From the NCBI GenBank assembly GCA_016234705.1, contig JACRAS010000104.1:1-64000 (forward strand): a DNA stretch of 64,000 bases. Reading direction: 5' to 3'. This stretch comes from Betaproteobacteria bacterium (GTDB taxonomy: Bacteria; Pseudomonadota; Gammaproteobacteria; Burkholderiales; SG8-39). Shown here one piece after another: positions 1 to 7,383 of this stretch (positions are counted from its first letter, which is position 1; every line of letters starts with the position of its first letter). The position numbers and the translations under genes are program-made. The notes under the pieces are model-generated. The model had not been told where the DNA came from and did no database searches. It saw only the letters and a list, made by a program, of their open reading frames with translations.

Positions 1-735
1 CGGCGCGCGCGCGCCGGCGTCGCGCGCGACGGCCGCGACCTCGCGCTGCTCGAGCGCTTCAAACCGCCGGCGAGCGCAGCCGCGATGTTCGCGGCCCTGG
101 TGGTGGCTATGAAAGATGTGCTTCGCGCCAGCCATTGGCAGGGCCAGATCGAGCGGTTGCGGCGCTGGTACGATCCCGTGCTAGAGCTCGTATACGACAG
201 CGCGCATACGCGCCTGGGCGACCTGGACCAGCTCGAGCGCATGGCGGCCCAGCACGCCACGCGTTCGTCCTTCCTCACCGATCTCAGCCTCGACCCGCCG
301 GAGGCCTCGGGCGCGGAGGCGGGCCCGCCGGCGAAGGACGAGGACTGGCTGGTTCTCTCCACCATCCACTCGGCCAAGGGCCAGGAGTGGCGCGCCGTGT
401 TCGTGCTCAACGTGGTCGATGGCTGCATTCCATCCGACATGGCCACCGATACGCCGGAAGAAATCGAGGAAGAACGCAGGCTGCTCTATGTCGCGATGAC
501 GCGGGCGCGCGACGAGCTCGTGCTGATGCAGCCGCTGCGCTTTTACGTGCGCGGGCAGGGCTACGGCGGGGACCGCAGCGTGTATGCGCCACGCAGCCGC
601 TTCATCGCGGAGTCCGATCTCGAAGCCTTCGAACTGGCGGGCGCGCCGCAGCAGCCGACCCGGGCGGACGCAACTATGCCCTCTCCGGCAGTGAACGTCG
701 ACCTGAAGGCCGGCATGCGCGAGATGTGGCGTTGA
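1..735 (+). CDS. UvrD/Rep-family DNA helicase, C-terminal part
   Basis: The reading frame is open from the first base of the window, so the gene starts upstream and only its last 244 codons are present; the ATG at 85 is internal. The visible part carries the superfamily 1A helicase signatures: HSAKGQEW (motif V region), a VVDGCIPSD-like stretch, and EEERRLLYVAMTRARDEL, which is motif VI with its conserved arginine finger. These define a UvrD/Rep/PcrA-type ATP-dependent 3'-5' helicase involved in repair or replication restart. The N-terminal Walker A motif lies outside the window, so UvrD, Rep and other paralogues cannot be told apart. Confidence 0.9.
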   Translation, partial: RRARAGVARDGRDLALLERFKPPASAAAMFAALVVAMKDVLRASHWQGQIERLRRWYDPVLELVYDSAHTRLGDLDQLERMAAQHATRSSFLTDLSLDPPEASGAEAGPPAKDEDWLVLSTIHSAKGQEWRAVFVLNVVDGCIPSDMATDTPEEIEEERRLLYVAMTRARDELVLMQPLRFYVRGQGYGGDRSVYAPRSRFIAESDLEAFELAGAPQQPTRADATMPSPAVNVDLKAGMREMWR

Positions 736-795
736 CCATAGGGACACTGACGACAGGCGACGGCGCAGGCTCGCTCTGACCTCTGTCGCGTGTGA

Positions 796-1275
796 TCACC
801 GCGACAGGTGTCGTTGCAGCAATTCCAGGGCGGCCGCGGCGAACGCGCGCATGTTCTCCAGCCGGTCGGCGTTGCCGGTTTCAATGGTAATGGCCTCTTC
901 CGCCATGCCTGCGATGGCGATGCAACTGTGTCCCGCGTCGCTATAAGGGGTTCCGGTCGGGCCCGCGGCGCCGGTTTCGGCAAGGCCCCAGTTGGCGGAA
1001 AGGCGCTGACTCGCCGTGCGCGCGAGCAGCAGCGCATAAGGCTCGGAGGCCGAGCGCATCCCCGCAACCGCCTCGCGCGGAAGGTTCATCAGCACTTCCC
1101 GTGCCTTGCGCGTGTACACCACGGCCCCGCCGAGAAAATACGCCGAGGCGCCGGGAACCGCGAGCAGCGCGGCCGAGACGAGACCGCCGGTCGACGACTC
1201 GGCGATCGAGATGGTCTCGCGGCGCTGTTTCAGCAGGATCGCCACCTGTTCGGCCAACGGAAGTAAGGTCTGCAT
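796..1275 (-). CDS. pncC: Nicotinamide-nucleotide amidohydrolase, CinA C-terminal family (PncC-like)
   Basis: This 159-residue protein is a stand-alone CinA C-terminal domain. The family deamidates nicotinamide mononucleotide to nicotinic acid mononucleotide in the pyridine nucleotide salvage cycle, in the cytosol. Visible signatures are AESSTGGLVSAAL near residue 25, the GGAVVYTRKAREVLM segment, and GLAETGAAGPTGTP near residue 105. The length matches E. coli PncC (about 165 residues). It sits 6 bases downstream of the GNAT gene on the same strand, so the two are probably co-transcribed. A GGAG lies about 12 bases before the ATG. It could have been called a CinA-like competence protein, but the N-terminal MoCF-like domain of full CinA is absent. 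Confidence 0.88.
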   Translation of the reverse strand: MQTLLPLAEQVAILLKQRRETISIAESSTGGLVSAALLAVPGASAYFLGGAVVYTRKAREVLMNLPREAVAGMRSASEPYALLLARTASQRLSANWGLAETGAAGPTGTPYSDAGHSCIAIAGMAEEAITIETGNADRLENMRAFAAAALELLQRHLSR

Positions 1276-1281
1276 AGCGAT

Positions 1282-1875
1282 TCAGTCTCCGTCCAGTTTG
1301 AATTCGAGATGGCGCTTCACCGCCGGCCATTCATGCGCAACGATTGAAAACACAACGGTATCACGCAAACTGCCGTCGGCATAGCGCTGGTGGCTGCGCA
1401 AAATGCCGTCCTGCTTCGCGCCCAGGCGCTCGATCGCGCGGCGGCTGGGGTAATTGAAAAACCCGGTGCGAAATTCGACCGCAATGCAGTCGAGCGCCTC
1501 GAACGCATGGCTTAGCAGCAGCAGTTTGCATTCGGTATTGAGCGGCGTGCGCTGCACCGACCCGGCATACCAGGTAGAACCGATTTCGACGCGGCGGTGG
1601 TTCGCGTCGATGTTCATGTAAGTGGTCATGCCGGCGATTTTTCCGCTGGATAAATTGCGCACGGCGAACGGCAGCATCGAACCGGCTTTCTGCAGGCCGA
1701 GCCTGCGTTCGATTTCGGCGCGCATGCCTTCGGGCGAGGGAACCGCCGTGTACCAGAGCTTCCACAGCTCGCCGTCGCGCACGGCTTCGGCCAGAGCGTC
1801 CTGATGCGCGTAAGCAAGCGGTTCGAGCGCCGCGTGGCGGCCGCTGAGGGTGATGGGCGTGGTGAAAGAGGTCAT
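1282..1875 (-). CDS. GNAT family N-acetyltransferase (RimJ/RimL-like)
   Basis: This 197-residue protein has the organisation of the RimJ/RimL branch of GNAT enzymes: an N-terminal LSGRHAALEPL opening, the strand VEIGSTWYAGSVQRTPLNTECKLLLL, and the C-terminal NYPSRRAIERLGAKQDGILR, typical of Acetyltransf_3 proteins that modify amines or protein N-termini with acetyl-CoA. The substrate cannot be read from the sequence. It precedes pncC with a 6-base gap and probably heads that two-gene operon. The ribosome binding site is weak (GAAGAAA). Confidence 0.85.
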   Translation of the reverse strand: MTSFTTPITLSGRHAALEPLAYAHQDALAEAVRDGELWKLWYTAVPSPEGMRAEIERRLGLQKAGSMLPFAVRNLSSGKIAGMTTYMNIDANHRRVEIGSTWYAGSVQRTPLNTECKLLLLSHAFEALDCIAVEFRTGFFNYPSRRAIERLGAKQDGILRSHQRYADGSLRDTVVFSIVAHEWPAVKRHLEFKLDGD

Positions 1876-2186
1876 GGTAATTTCTTCGAGTTGGTGATTC
1901 GTGGTTGCCGGGATCGGATCGAGCTGACTCCGAGTCGTTCGCGAGGCTGCCGTTGCTGCATCTTATCCGCCACGGCGGCGCGGAGTTTCGCGCGTATTCC
2001 CCCTGATTCACAATTGTTTGCGTTGTCGCGCAAACATATCACAGGTGCCGCTGACTCGGGGTCAGCTTTGCGGTGTCAGGCGAGCCGGACAGCCGTCAAG
2101 GAGTCCAGCTGTCCCCCAGGTGGGTATAATCATTTTGTGCATCTATATACGGCGTCCTAAGTACTGTCGCATGCGAGTAGCAGGCA

Positions 2187-2206
2187 TTGCGCGCTACGCG
2201 CGCCAA
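2187..2206. repeat. Short GC-rich inverted repeat (GCGCGC-TAC-GCGCGC core)
   Basis: Six-base GCGCGC arms flank a TAC triplet, with TTG/CAA bases extending the pairing over a one-base bulge. The same GCGCTACGCGCGC word occurs again at about 6420 and 12280, both in accessory DNA. It may be a short dispersed palindrome, or a chance product of CG-rich composition. Confidence 0.4.
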
Positions 2207-2255
2207 CCGTGATTTTGGTACGGATGAAAAGCGCATCCGTACCAAAATCACGGTT
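2205..2255. repeat. Perfect 22-bp inverted repeat with 7-nt loop
   Basis: The arms 2205-2226 and 2234-2255 are exact reverse complements separated by AAAAGCG. There is no T-tract on either side, so it is not a standard intrinsic terminator. It lies about 190 bases upstream of the acetoacetyl-CoA synthetase start and is the first of three strong hairpins in a row. Confidence 0.85.
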
Positions 2256-2302
2256 ATGGATAAAAGCAACAACGGCTTGGGGTTGTTTTTATACAAGATC
2301 GC

Positions 2303-2340
2303 CGCTTGCGCACGGACGGCTTTTCGGCCGTGCGCAAGCG
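2303..2340. repeat. Inverted repeat with 13-bp arms
   Basis: The arms 2303-2315 (CGCTTGCGCACGG) and 2328-2340 (CCGTGCGCAAGCG) are exact complements around a 12-base centre that can itself partly fold. It is the second hairpin of the cluster upstream of acetoacetyl-CoA synthetase. Confidence 0.8.
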
Positions 2341-2347
2341 ACGATCC

Positions 2348-2371
2348 GCGCGGACGGTTTCTCGTCCGCGC
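2348..2371. repeat. Inverted repeat with 9-bp arms
   Basis: GCGCGGACG (2348-2356) and CGTCCGCGC (2363-2371) pair around a six-base GTTTCT loop. This third hairpin ends about 70 bases before the synthetase start codon. Confidence 0.75.
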
Positions 2372-2442
2372 AACATCGCAATTCTGCAACAACAGTAGGC
2401 GCGATTTCAGTCGGTACGTATAATTCAACTTGGAGGGGTTTC

Positions 2443-4413
2443 ATGGATGCCGTAAAGGTTTGGGAACCTTCGGAGGCGGTCAAGCGCGGAGCGCGCATCA
2501 CCGCTTATATGCAGTGGCTGGAGCGGCAACGGGGCTTGCGCTTCGCCGATTACGATGCGCTGTGGCGCTGGTCGGTGACCGATCTGGAAGCTTTTTGGGC
2601 TTCTATTTGGGATTACTTCGACATCAAGGCCGCCACGCCGTATCAGCGGGTGCTGGGGGCGCGAACCATGCCGGGAGCCCAGTGGTTTGCCGGCGCCCGC
2701 CTTAATTACGTTGATCAGATTTTCCGCCACAAGACTTCCGCCCGCCCTGCCGTGGTGTTCCGCAACGAGGCCGGGGACCGGGCCGAACTCAGTTGGGACG
2801 AGCTGGAGCGGCAGGTGGCGGCCCTGGCGGCGTCGCTGCGCGGCATGGGAGTGGGGCCGGGAGATCGGGTGGTAGCGTATATGCCCAACATTCCCGAAGC
2901 GGTGGTGTCTATTTTGGCGGTGATCAGCTTGGGGGCCATCTGGTCGCTCTGCTCCCCCGACATGGGGCAGGTGGCCGTGCTGGACCGCTTCCGCCAGATC
3001 GCCCCGAAGGTGCTGATCGCGGTGGACGGCTACCGTTGGGGCGGCAAGCCTTACGACCGCTGCGATGTGGTGCTGGATTTGTTGCGCGGGCTGCCCAGCG
3101 TCGAAAAGCTGGTGCTGCTGCCTTATCTGGACCCGGCGGCCGACGCCCGGCGGTTTCCCAACGGGGTGGCCTGGGAGTCGTTGATCCAGGGGCCGTCCAC
3201 GCTGGCGGCCGAGCCGGTGCCCTTCGATCATCCGCTGTGGGTAGTCTACTCATCGGGCACGACCGGCATGCCCAAGCCCATTGTTCATTGCCAGGGCGGC
3301 ATCGTGCTGGAGCACTTGAAGCTGATGGCGCTGCATAATGACGTCGGTCCCGAGGACCGCTTCCACTGGTTTTCCAGCACCGGCTGGGTGATGTGGAACC
3401 TTCAGGTGGCCGGGCTCCTGGTGGGGGCCACTATCTGCATCTATGACGGCAACCCGGCGTGGCCTGATTACCATACCTTGTGGCGCTTCGCCGGGGAAGT
3501 GCAGGCCAGTTTTTTCGGCGCCGGGGCGGCGTTCTATACTTCGTGCCTCAAGACCGGAGTCGAGCCGACCCAGGTGGCGAATCTTGCCCGTTTGCGGGCG
3601 GTGGGCTCCACCGGTTCGCCGCTGCCCCCCGAGGCCTATCGCTGGATTTACGATCATGTCCGCCAGGACGTCTGGCTGACTTCCATGTCCGGCGGCACCG
3701 ATTTCGCCGGGGCCTTCGTGGGGGGCGTGCCGATTCTGCCGGTGTATCTGGGGGAAATGCAGGCCCGCTGCCTGGGAGCTAAGGTGGAAGCCTACGACGA
3801 TGCCGGCAAGCCGGTACTGGACGAAGTGGGGGAATTGGTCTGCACCGCGCCCATGCCTTCCATGCCGCTCTATTTCTGGAACGACGCGGGTAACAAGCGT
3901 TATCAGGAGAGCTATTTCGACGTGTATCCGGGGGTGTGGCTCCACGGCGACTGGATCCGCATCACGCCGCGGGGCGGGGCCGTCATCTACGGCCGATCCG
4001 ATTCCACCATCAACCGCCATGGCGTGCGCATGGGCACCAGCGAGCTGTACCGCGCGGTGGAGGACATGGATGAGTTGCTGGACAGCCTGGTGGTGGACCT
4101 GGAATATCTGGGCCGGGAATCCTATATGCCGCTGTTCGTGGTGCTGCGGCCCGGGGCGGAGTTGACCGAAGAACTGAAGGCCCGCATCAAGGACCGCATC
4201 CGCACCGCGATGTCAGCCCGCCACGTGCCCAACGACGTGTTCCAGGTGGACGAGATTCCCCGTACTCTTTCCGGCAAGAAACTGGAAGTGCCCATCAAAA
4301 AACTGTTGCTGGGCCAGCCGCTGGAAAAAATCGTCAATCGCGATTCCATGGCCAACCCCGGCAGTCTGGATTGGTTTGTGCGGTTCGCCGGGCGGCGCAA
4401 TCCGCCGGGCTGA
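2443..4413 (+). CDS. Acetoacetate-CoA ligase
   Basis: The 656-residue protein belongs to the ANL adenylating superfamily and matches acetoacetyl-CoA synthetase in length and detail. It activates acetoacetate with ATP and CoA, linking ketone bodies and polyhydroxybutyrate breakdown to central metabolism. The AMP-binding loop YSSGTTGMPKPIVH is present, followed by GGTDFAGAFVGG, the A8-like GRSDSTINRHGVRMGTSELY and a C-terminal GKKLEVPIKKLL carrying the catalytic lysine. The ATG at 2443 is chosen because a GGAGGGG ribosome binding site precedes it and the protein then opens like the family (MDAVKVWEPS). The frame is open further upstream, but that stretch encodes the hairpin cluster and is not protein-like. 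Confidence 0.92.
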   Translation: MDAVKVWEPSEAVKRGARITAYMQWLERQRGLRFADYDALWRWSVTDLEAFWASIWDYFDIKAATPYQRVLGARTMPGAQWFAGARLNYVDQIFRHKTSARPAVVFRNEAGDRAELSWDELERQVAALAASLRGMGVGPGDRVVAYMPNIPEAVVSILAVISLGAIWSLCSPDMGQVAVLDRFRQIAPKVLIAVDGYRWGGKPYDRCDVVLDLLRGLPSVEKLVLLPYLDPAADARRFPNGVAWESLIQGPSTLAAEPVPFDHPLWVVYSSGTTGMPKPIVHCQGGIVLEHLKLMALHNDVGPEDRFHWFSSTGWVMWNLQVAGLLVGATICIYDGNPAWPDYHTLWRFAGEVQASFFGAGAAFYTSCLKTGVEPTQVANLARLRAVGSTGSPLPPEAYRWIYDHVRQDVWLTSMSGGTDFAGAFVGGVPILPVYLGEMQARCLGAKVEAYDDAGKPVLDEVGELVCTAPMPSMPLYFWNDAGNKRYQESYFDVYPGVWLHGDWIRITPRGGAVIYGRSDSTINRHGVRMGTSELYRAVEDMDELLDSLVVDLEYLGRESYMPLFVVLRPGAELTEELKARIKDRIRTAMSARHVPNDVFQVDEIPRTLSGKKLEVPIKKLLLGQPLEKIVNRDSMANPGSLDWFVRFAGRRNPPG

Positions 4414-4435
4414 TGGCGCGCCGCCGGATACCGGG

Positions 4436-4514
4436 TGTCGGCGATGTCGATGGCGCCGTCTTGGCCCGGTAGCCGGACCCAGAGGAACAATCCGCCGCCG
4501 GGTTCGGCGCACAT
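4436..4514 (-). pseudogene. Fragment resembling the C-terminal part of a class I/II (MocR-type) aminotransferase
   Basis: About 26 codons on the minus strand read AEPGGGLFLWVRLPG followed by a short tail. This pattern (PxGGLFLWVxLP) is typical of the small-domain end of PLP-dependent aminotransferases of the 2-aminoadipate/MocR type. No aminotransferase sequence continues on either side. It is read as a decayed remnant; the assignment rests on one short motif. Confidence 0.35.
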
Positions 4515-4697
4515 CTCAGCTCATCTGGCGAAGGATTCCCGGCGGAGGCCGATAGCCTCGTCTTTGGGCTACAATCCGGCTTGGCGCCCGGTAACGCTTT
4601 TTATCCGTTATGGAATCCTCCCTGTTCTCCGGCAAGACCGCGGCGCGTGCCTGAGCGTTGTGCGTTGGAGAGCGCACCGATTTGCGCGCTATTCTAG

Positions 4698-4937
4698 GTG
4701 GGCGCCTTCTGCCTCGCTTACCCTGACATTGTGCAGACGGCGTCTGCACAATTGCTTCCGGAGCGAGGAAAGAAATTGCAGACACCGTCTGCAGAATTTG
4801 CCGATCTCTCGGTCATCGTCCCGCACTTTCCGCTTCCCTGGTCCCATTACGTCTGTTTCCTATCAGTCGAAAAACCGGAGGCACGGAAATTCTACGAAGA
4901 GGAGGCGCTCCGCGGCGGCTGGTCGGTACGCACGCTG
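4698..4937 (+). pseudogene. DUF1016 (YhcG-like PDDEXK nuclease) N-terminal domain remnant
   Basis: The reading FCLAYPDIVQTASAQ, then a QTPSAEF copy, then FPLPWSHYVCFLSVEKPEAR and FYEEEALRGGWSVR is the middle of the DUF1016 N-terminal domain (YhcG family, often found in defence islands and next to restriction systems). The domain start and the whole C-terminal nuclease are missing. The QTASAQ and QTPSAEF codons form short palindromes (arms 4728-4738/4742-4752, and a second 7-bp pair). At the SVRTL codons (4923-4937) the frame passes into an unrelated antitoxin tail. It is probably non-functional. Confidence 0.7.
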
Positions 4938-5040
4938 CAAGAATGGGAGCAAGGCGAACGTGAACCTTCGGGCGCGGGGAAGAGTCTCATCCGTATCGCA
5001 CAACGGCACCCCAAAAGTGCTCGCGGACGCGATGAAGTAA
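4923..5040 (+). pseudogene. XRE-type (HigA/NadS-like) antitoxin C-terminal remnant, frameshifted
   Basis: From codon SVR onward the frame reads SVRTLQEWEQGEREPSGAGK and then LIRIAQRHP, the conserved end of HigA/NadS-like helix-turn-helix antitoxins (usual form TLQxWEQGRRxPSGAA). Near 5020 a one-base slip in a CCCCAAAA run moves the natural ending KVLADAMK-stop into another frame, so the gene is broken twice: it lacks its N-terminal half and carries a frameshift. It is joined to the DUF1016 remnant through the shared SVRxL codons. Confidence 0.6.
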
Positions 5041-5065
5041 ATTCAGAAGGGGACAGACTGCCCGG

Positions 5066-5087
5066 GAACCAGCGTCCCTGCTGGTTC
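5066..5087. repeat. Inverted repeat GAACCAGC-N6-GCTGGTTC
   Basis: Perfect 8-bp arms with a six-base loop lie just after a GGGGACAGACTG sequence (about 5049-5060). That word resembles the ends of small REP/MITE-like elements seen in proteobacterial accessory DNA. No transposase is nearby, so the link to a mobile element is a guess. Confidence 0.4.
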
Positions 5088-5271
5088 TCCAGCCAGTGTT
5101 CTGGGATGAAATCGGGTGCGCGGGGCAGTGTCGTGGGCTCCGTGGTATTGCTGGACAAGGGCTCCCGTAGCGTGGAAAATCAATCCAAGTGACGCAGAAT
5201 GGATCTTCAGCTTGCGGGGCGTGAAGATTAGCAGGACACCGAAAACAATCACAGACTATTGGGAGCCCAAA

Positions 5272-6306
5272 GTGGCTAGTGCGGAACAGATCAAGGCGCT
5301 CGTAAAGTCGTACATCAGTCGCGACGATGGACACTTTTATTCGATCGCAATGCAAGTGGCAGCGCACGAGGCCAAGCTCGGACACGGAAAGCTTGCCGAG
5401 GAGTTGCGCGACATGATTGACGCGGCAAAGCTCAGGCTCGAATCCGGTGATCCGGGCAAGGTCGTCCAGCTTGCCAAGCCTCGCGGCGAACTTGCTGGCG
5501 TGCTCAAAGTCACCTACCCGCACAGCCGTCTTGCCGATATGGTCTTGGATGAAAAGGTATCGGCACAGTTGCAGCGAATTATCAAAGAGCAGTTACTCTT
5601 CGCAAGGATTCGCGAACACGGTTTGTCACCGCGTCGAAAGATTTTGCTCGTCGGTCCCCCAGGAACAGGAAAGACTATGACGGCATCCGCCCTTGCCGGT
5701 GAGTTAGGTATTCCGTTATTCCTCGTGCGGCTCGATGCCTTGATTACAAAGTTCATGGGAGAAACGGCGGCCAAGCTGCGCCAGGTTTTCGATTCGATCA
5801 CTGAAGTGCGCGGCGTCTATTTTTTCGATGAGTTTGATGCGATCGGCTCCCAACGAAGTCTGCCGAATGACGTGGGAGAAATTCGCCGCGTCCTTAACAG
5901 TTTCCTGCAGATGATTGAGCAGGATCATTCGCACAGCTTGATCATCGCGGCAACCAATCACCCAGAGGTGCTCGACTCTGCCTTGTACCGGCGCTTTGAC
6001 GATGTTATCGAGTACCGACTCCCGGAACCCGAGCAGATTGCCGACGTCGTGCGGGTGCGCTCGGGTCAGTTTTTGCCGAAGAGATTCGCCCTAAAGCGGG
6101 TGGTCGCGCAGGCGCATGGCCTAAGCTACGCGGAAATTTGCCGAGCCGTGGACGAGTCGATCAAGGAGGCCATCATGCACGACAAGGGTTCGTTGGAGGA
6201 GGCAAACCTAAGTCGGATGCTTGACGAACGGCGACTTATAAGCCAGCGGATGACGGGCGACAATAATAAGGCAACGCCGGGCTATGGCGGATCAGGTAAG
6301 CGATAA
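5272..6306 (+). CDS. AAA+ family ATPase (subtilase-associated type)
   Basis: The 344-residue protein has an N-terminal helical segment (ASAEQIKALVKSYISRDDGHF), Walker A GPPGTGKT at 128-135, Walker B FFDEFD with the catalytic pair at 186-187, a sensor-1 like IIAATNHPEVLD and the RRFDDVIEY arginine-finger region. This is the SpoVK/FtsH-like AAA+ group commonly encoded directly before an S8 (subtilisin-like) peptidase. GTG at 5272 is chosen because GGGAG stands 6 bases upstream and the conserved N-terminus begins there; earlier in-frame codons read through unrelated sequence. Its usual partner follows at 6284 but is truncated, so the ATPase may be orphaned. Confidence 0.85.
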   Translation: MASAEQIKALVKSYISRDDGHFYSIAMQVAAHEAKLGHGKLAEELRDMIDAAKLRLESGDPGKVVQLAKPRGELAGVLKVTYPHSRLADMVLDEKVSAQLQRIIKEQLLFARIREHGLSPRRKILLVGPPGTGKTMTASALAGELGIPLFLVRLDALITKFMGETAAKLRQVFDSITEVRGVYFFDEFDAIGSQRSLPNDVGEIRRVLNSFLQMIEQDHSHSLIIAATNHPEVLDSALYRRFDDVIEYRLPEPEQIADVVRVRSGQFLPKRFALKRVVAQAHGLSYAEICRAVDESIKEAIMHDKGSLEEANLSRMLDERRLISQRMTGDNNKATPGYGGSGKR

Positions 6307-6544
6307 GCGCCCCCATTTCTTTCTGGCGGGCACCTCAGAGGCAAGACCGTTCACCGCCCACTCGTCCCGAGGCGGCGGCTCTAAAGCTGCGCCGGATCTC
6401 CCCAGGGCGCCGCATGGCGCTGCGCTACGCGCGCAGCGTCAAGAACTGAAGCCCGCGGCTGAAGCGGCAGCCAGTCGGCAAAGGGAACAGGGGATCGAAA
6501 GCGGCCCGCGAATGCAAATTCAAATGGCTGCATTTGAATGCTAA
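6284..6544 (+). pseudogene. Truncated N-terminus of an S8-family (subtilisin-like) peptidase
   Basis: The ATG at 6284 overlaps the end of the AAA+ ATPase by 23 bases, as in intact ATPase-peptidase pairs. The 86 codons read KRPHFFLAGTSEARPFTAHS, a glycine-rich GGGSK, APHGAALRAQRQEL and GIESGPRMQIQMAAFEC before a stop. In intact partners I expect this prodomain-like region (RPHFFLPGTAEPEPF..., HGAALLAQ..., GIExG...L.FES) to continue into the catalytic Asp/His/Ser domain. Here that domain is wholly absent and the AT-rich cassette follows. Confidence 0.65.
6518..6539. repeat. Inverted repeat ATTCAAATG-GCTG-CATTTGAAT
   Basis: Perfect 9-bp arms with a 4-base loop lie over the last codons of the truncated peptidase. 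It coincides with the point where subtilase homology ends and the AT-richer cassette begins, so it may mark or stabilise the junction. It has no T-tract. Confidence 0.6.
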
Positions 6545-6639
6545 TAAGGTTATAGTTGAATCATCTCTACCTAGGCTCTAGCAGAAATCGCGCAAAATCC
6601 AACCTTGATCTGACTAGTTCATCCCCTCCGGATACAAGA

Positions 6640-7383
6640 GTGACACAGCCCTCTTACAAACATCCCCCGATTACGGAAGCAGTAATCGAAATTTCATTCG
6701 CGATGCCCATGGACTCAAGCGAGGTCGATAAAGTTAGTAACAAGTTTAGATCTCACTATCCGCAAAATCAGAAAGTCCAGAACGTCAAGGTTGCGGTCCG
6801 ATTGCCCGCTGGTCAGAAAGAGACCCCTAAGGCAAAGTTTAATCGGGAAGCAGGCCATCGGCGTTCGTCATCAGATATGACGGAGTTACTTGTTCTGTGG
6901 CGATCAGCTTTCGTGGTTTCGCAACTTGCTCCGTATCCAGGATGGGATGCGTTTTTTCAGCGTTTTGTAAGAGATTGGAAGGTTTGGAAAAGGGTAATGG
7001 GCTTCCAACCAATTGGCCGATTAGGTGTACGATATATCAACCGCATCGACCTCCCACTATCTGGACACGTCGTGGAACATGAGACATTTCTTAATGTCTA
7101 TCCTAAATTGCCTGATATCTTAGGACCAGTGGGAGCATATGCAGTACAAGCCGTATTGCCAATTGAGGACATCGGTTGCAGACTAACGCTGAATTCGGCG
7201 GTGGTACCTGCGCCGATTCTTGGCCACGCATCCTTTGTCATTGATCAGGATATAGCAAAGGAAGTTGATTTGCCGCAGAGCGATGAAGCAATTTATGAAT
7301 TGCTCAATGAAATTCGAGTAAGGAAGAACAACGTGTTTGAAGCTTGTATTAGTGACCGCGCCCGCGAGCTCTTTCAAAGATGA
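6640..7383 (+). CDS. TIGR04255-family protein, first gene of a three-gene cassette
   Basis: The protein (247 residues from the GTG at 6640; a TTG at 6556 would add 28) has the landmarks of the TIGR04255 family: an opening YKHPPITEAVIEISF and, near the middle, RLGVRYINRIDLPLSG. The function of the family is unknown. The GTG is preferred because the family usually starts just before the PPxxE segment, but no strong ribosome binding site decides it. Base composition is visibly AT-richer than the flanking genes, a sign of transfer. Its TGA overlaps the next ATG by four bases (ATGA). Confidence 0.75.
   Translation: MTQPSYKHPPITEAVIEISFAMPMDSSEVDKVSNKFRSHYPQNQKVQNVKVAVRLPAGQKETPKAKFNREAGHRRSSSDMTELLVLWRSAFVVSQLAPYPGWDAFFQRFVRDWKVWKRVMGFQPIGRLGVRYINRIDLPLSGHVVEHETFLNVYPKLPDILGPVGAYAVQAVLPIEDIGCRLTLNSAVVPAPILGHASFVIDQDIAKEVDLPQSDEAIYELLNEIRVRKNNVFEACISDRARELFQR

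Larger units (their letters stand above)
1876..2442. other. Gene-free region with a cluster of hairpins
   Basis: No coding frame of quality was found in these 567 bases between the GNAT gene (leftward) and acetoacetyl-CoA synthetase (rightward). It holds a TATAAT hexamer at 2125-2130 with no good -35 box, and four successive inverted repeats between 2187 and 2371 listed separately. A promoter for the rightward gene must lie here, but I cannot place it with confidence. Confidence 0.6.

Noticed and set aside
2425-3231. Long minus-strand frames opposite acetoacetyl-CoA synthetase
   Set aside because: The sense strand encodes a complete ligase with all motifs; the antisense frames have no recognisable domain.
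5047-5090. Insertion-sequence end near GGGGACAGACTG
   Set aside because: There is no transposase and no second inverted end or target duplication; kept only as a short inverted repeat.
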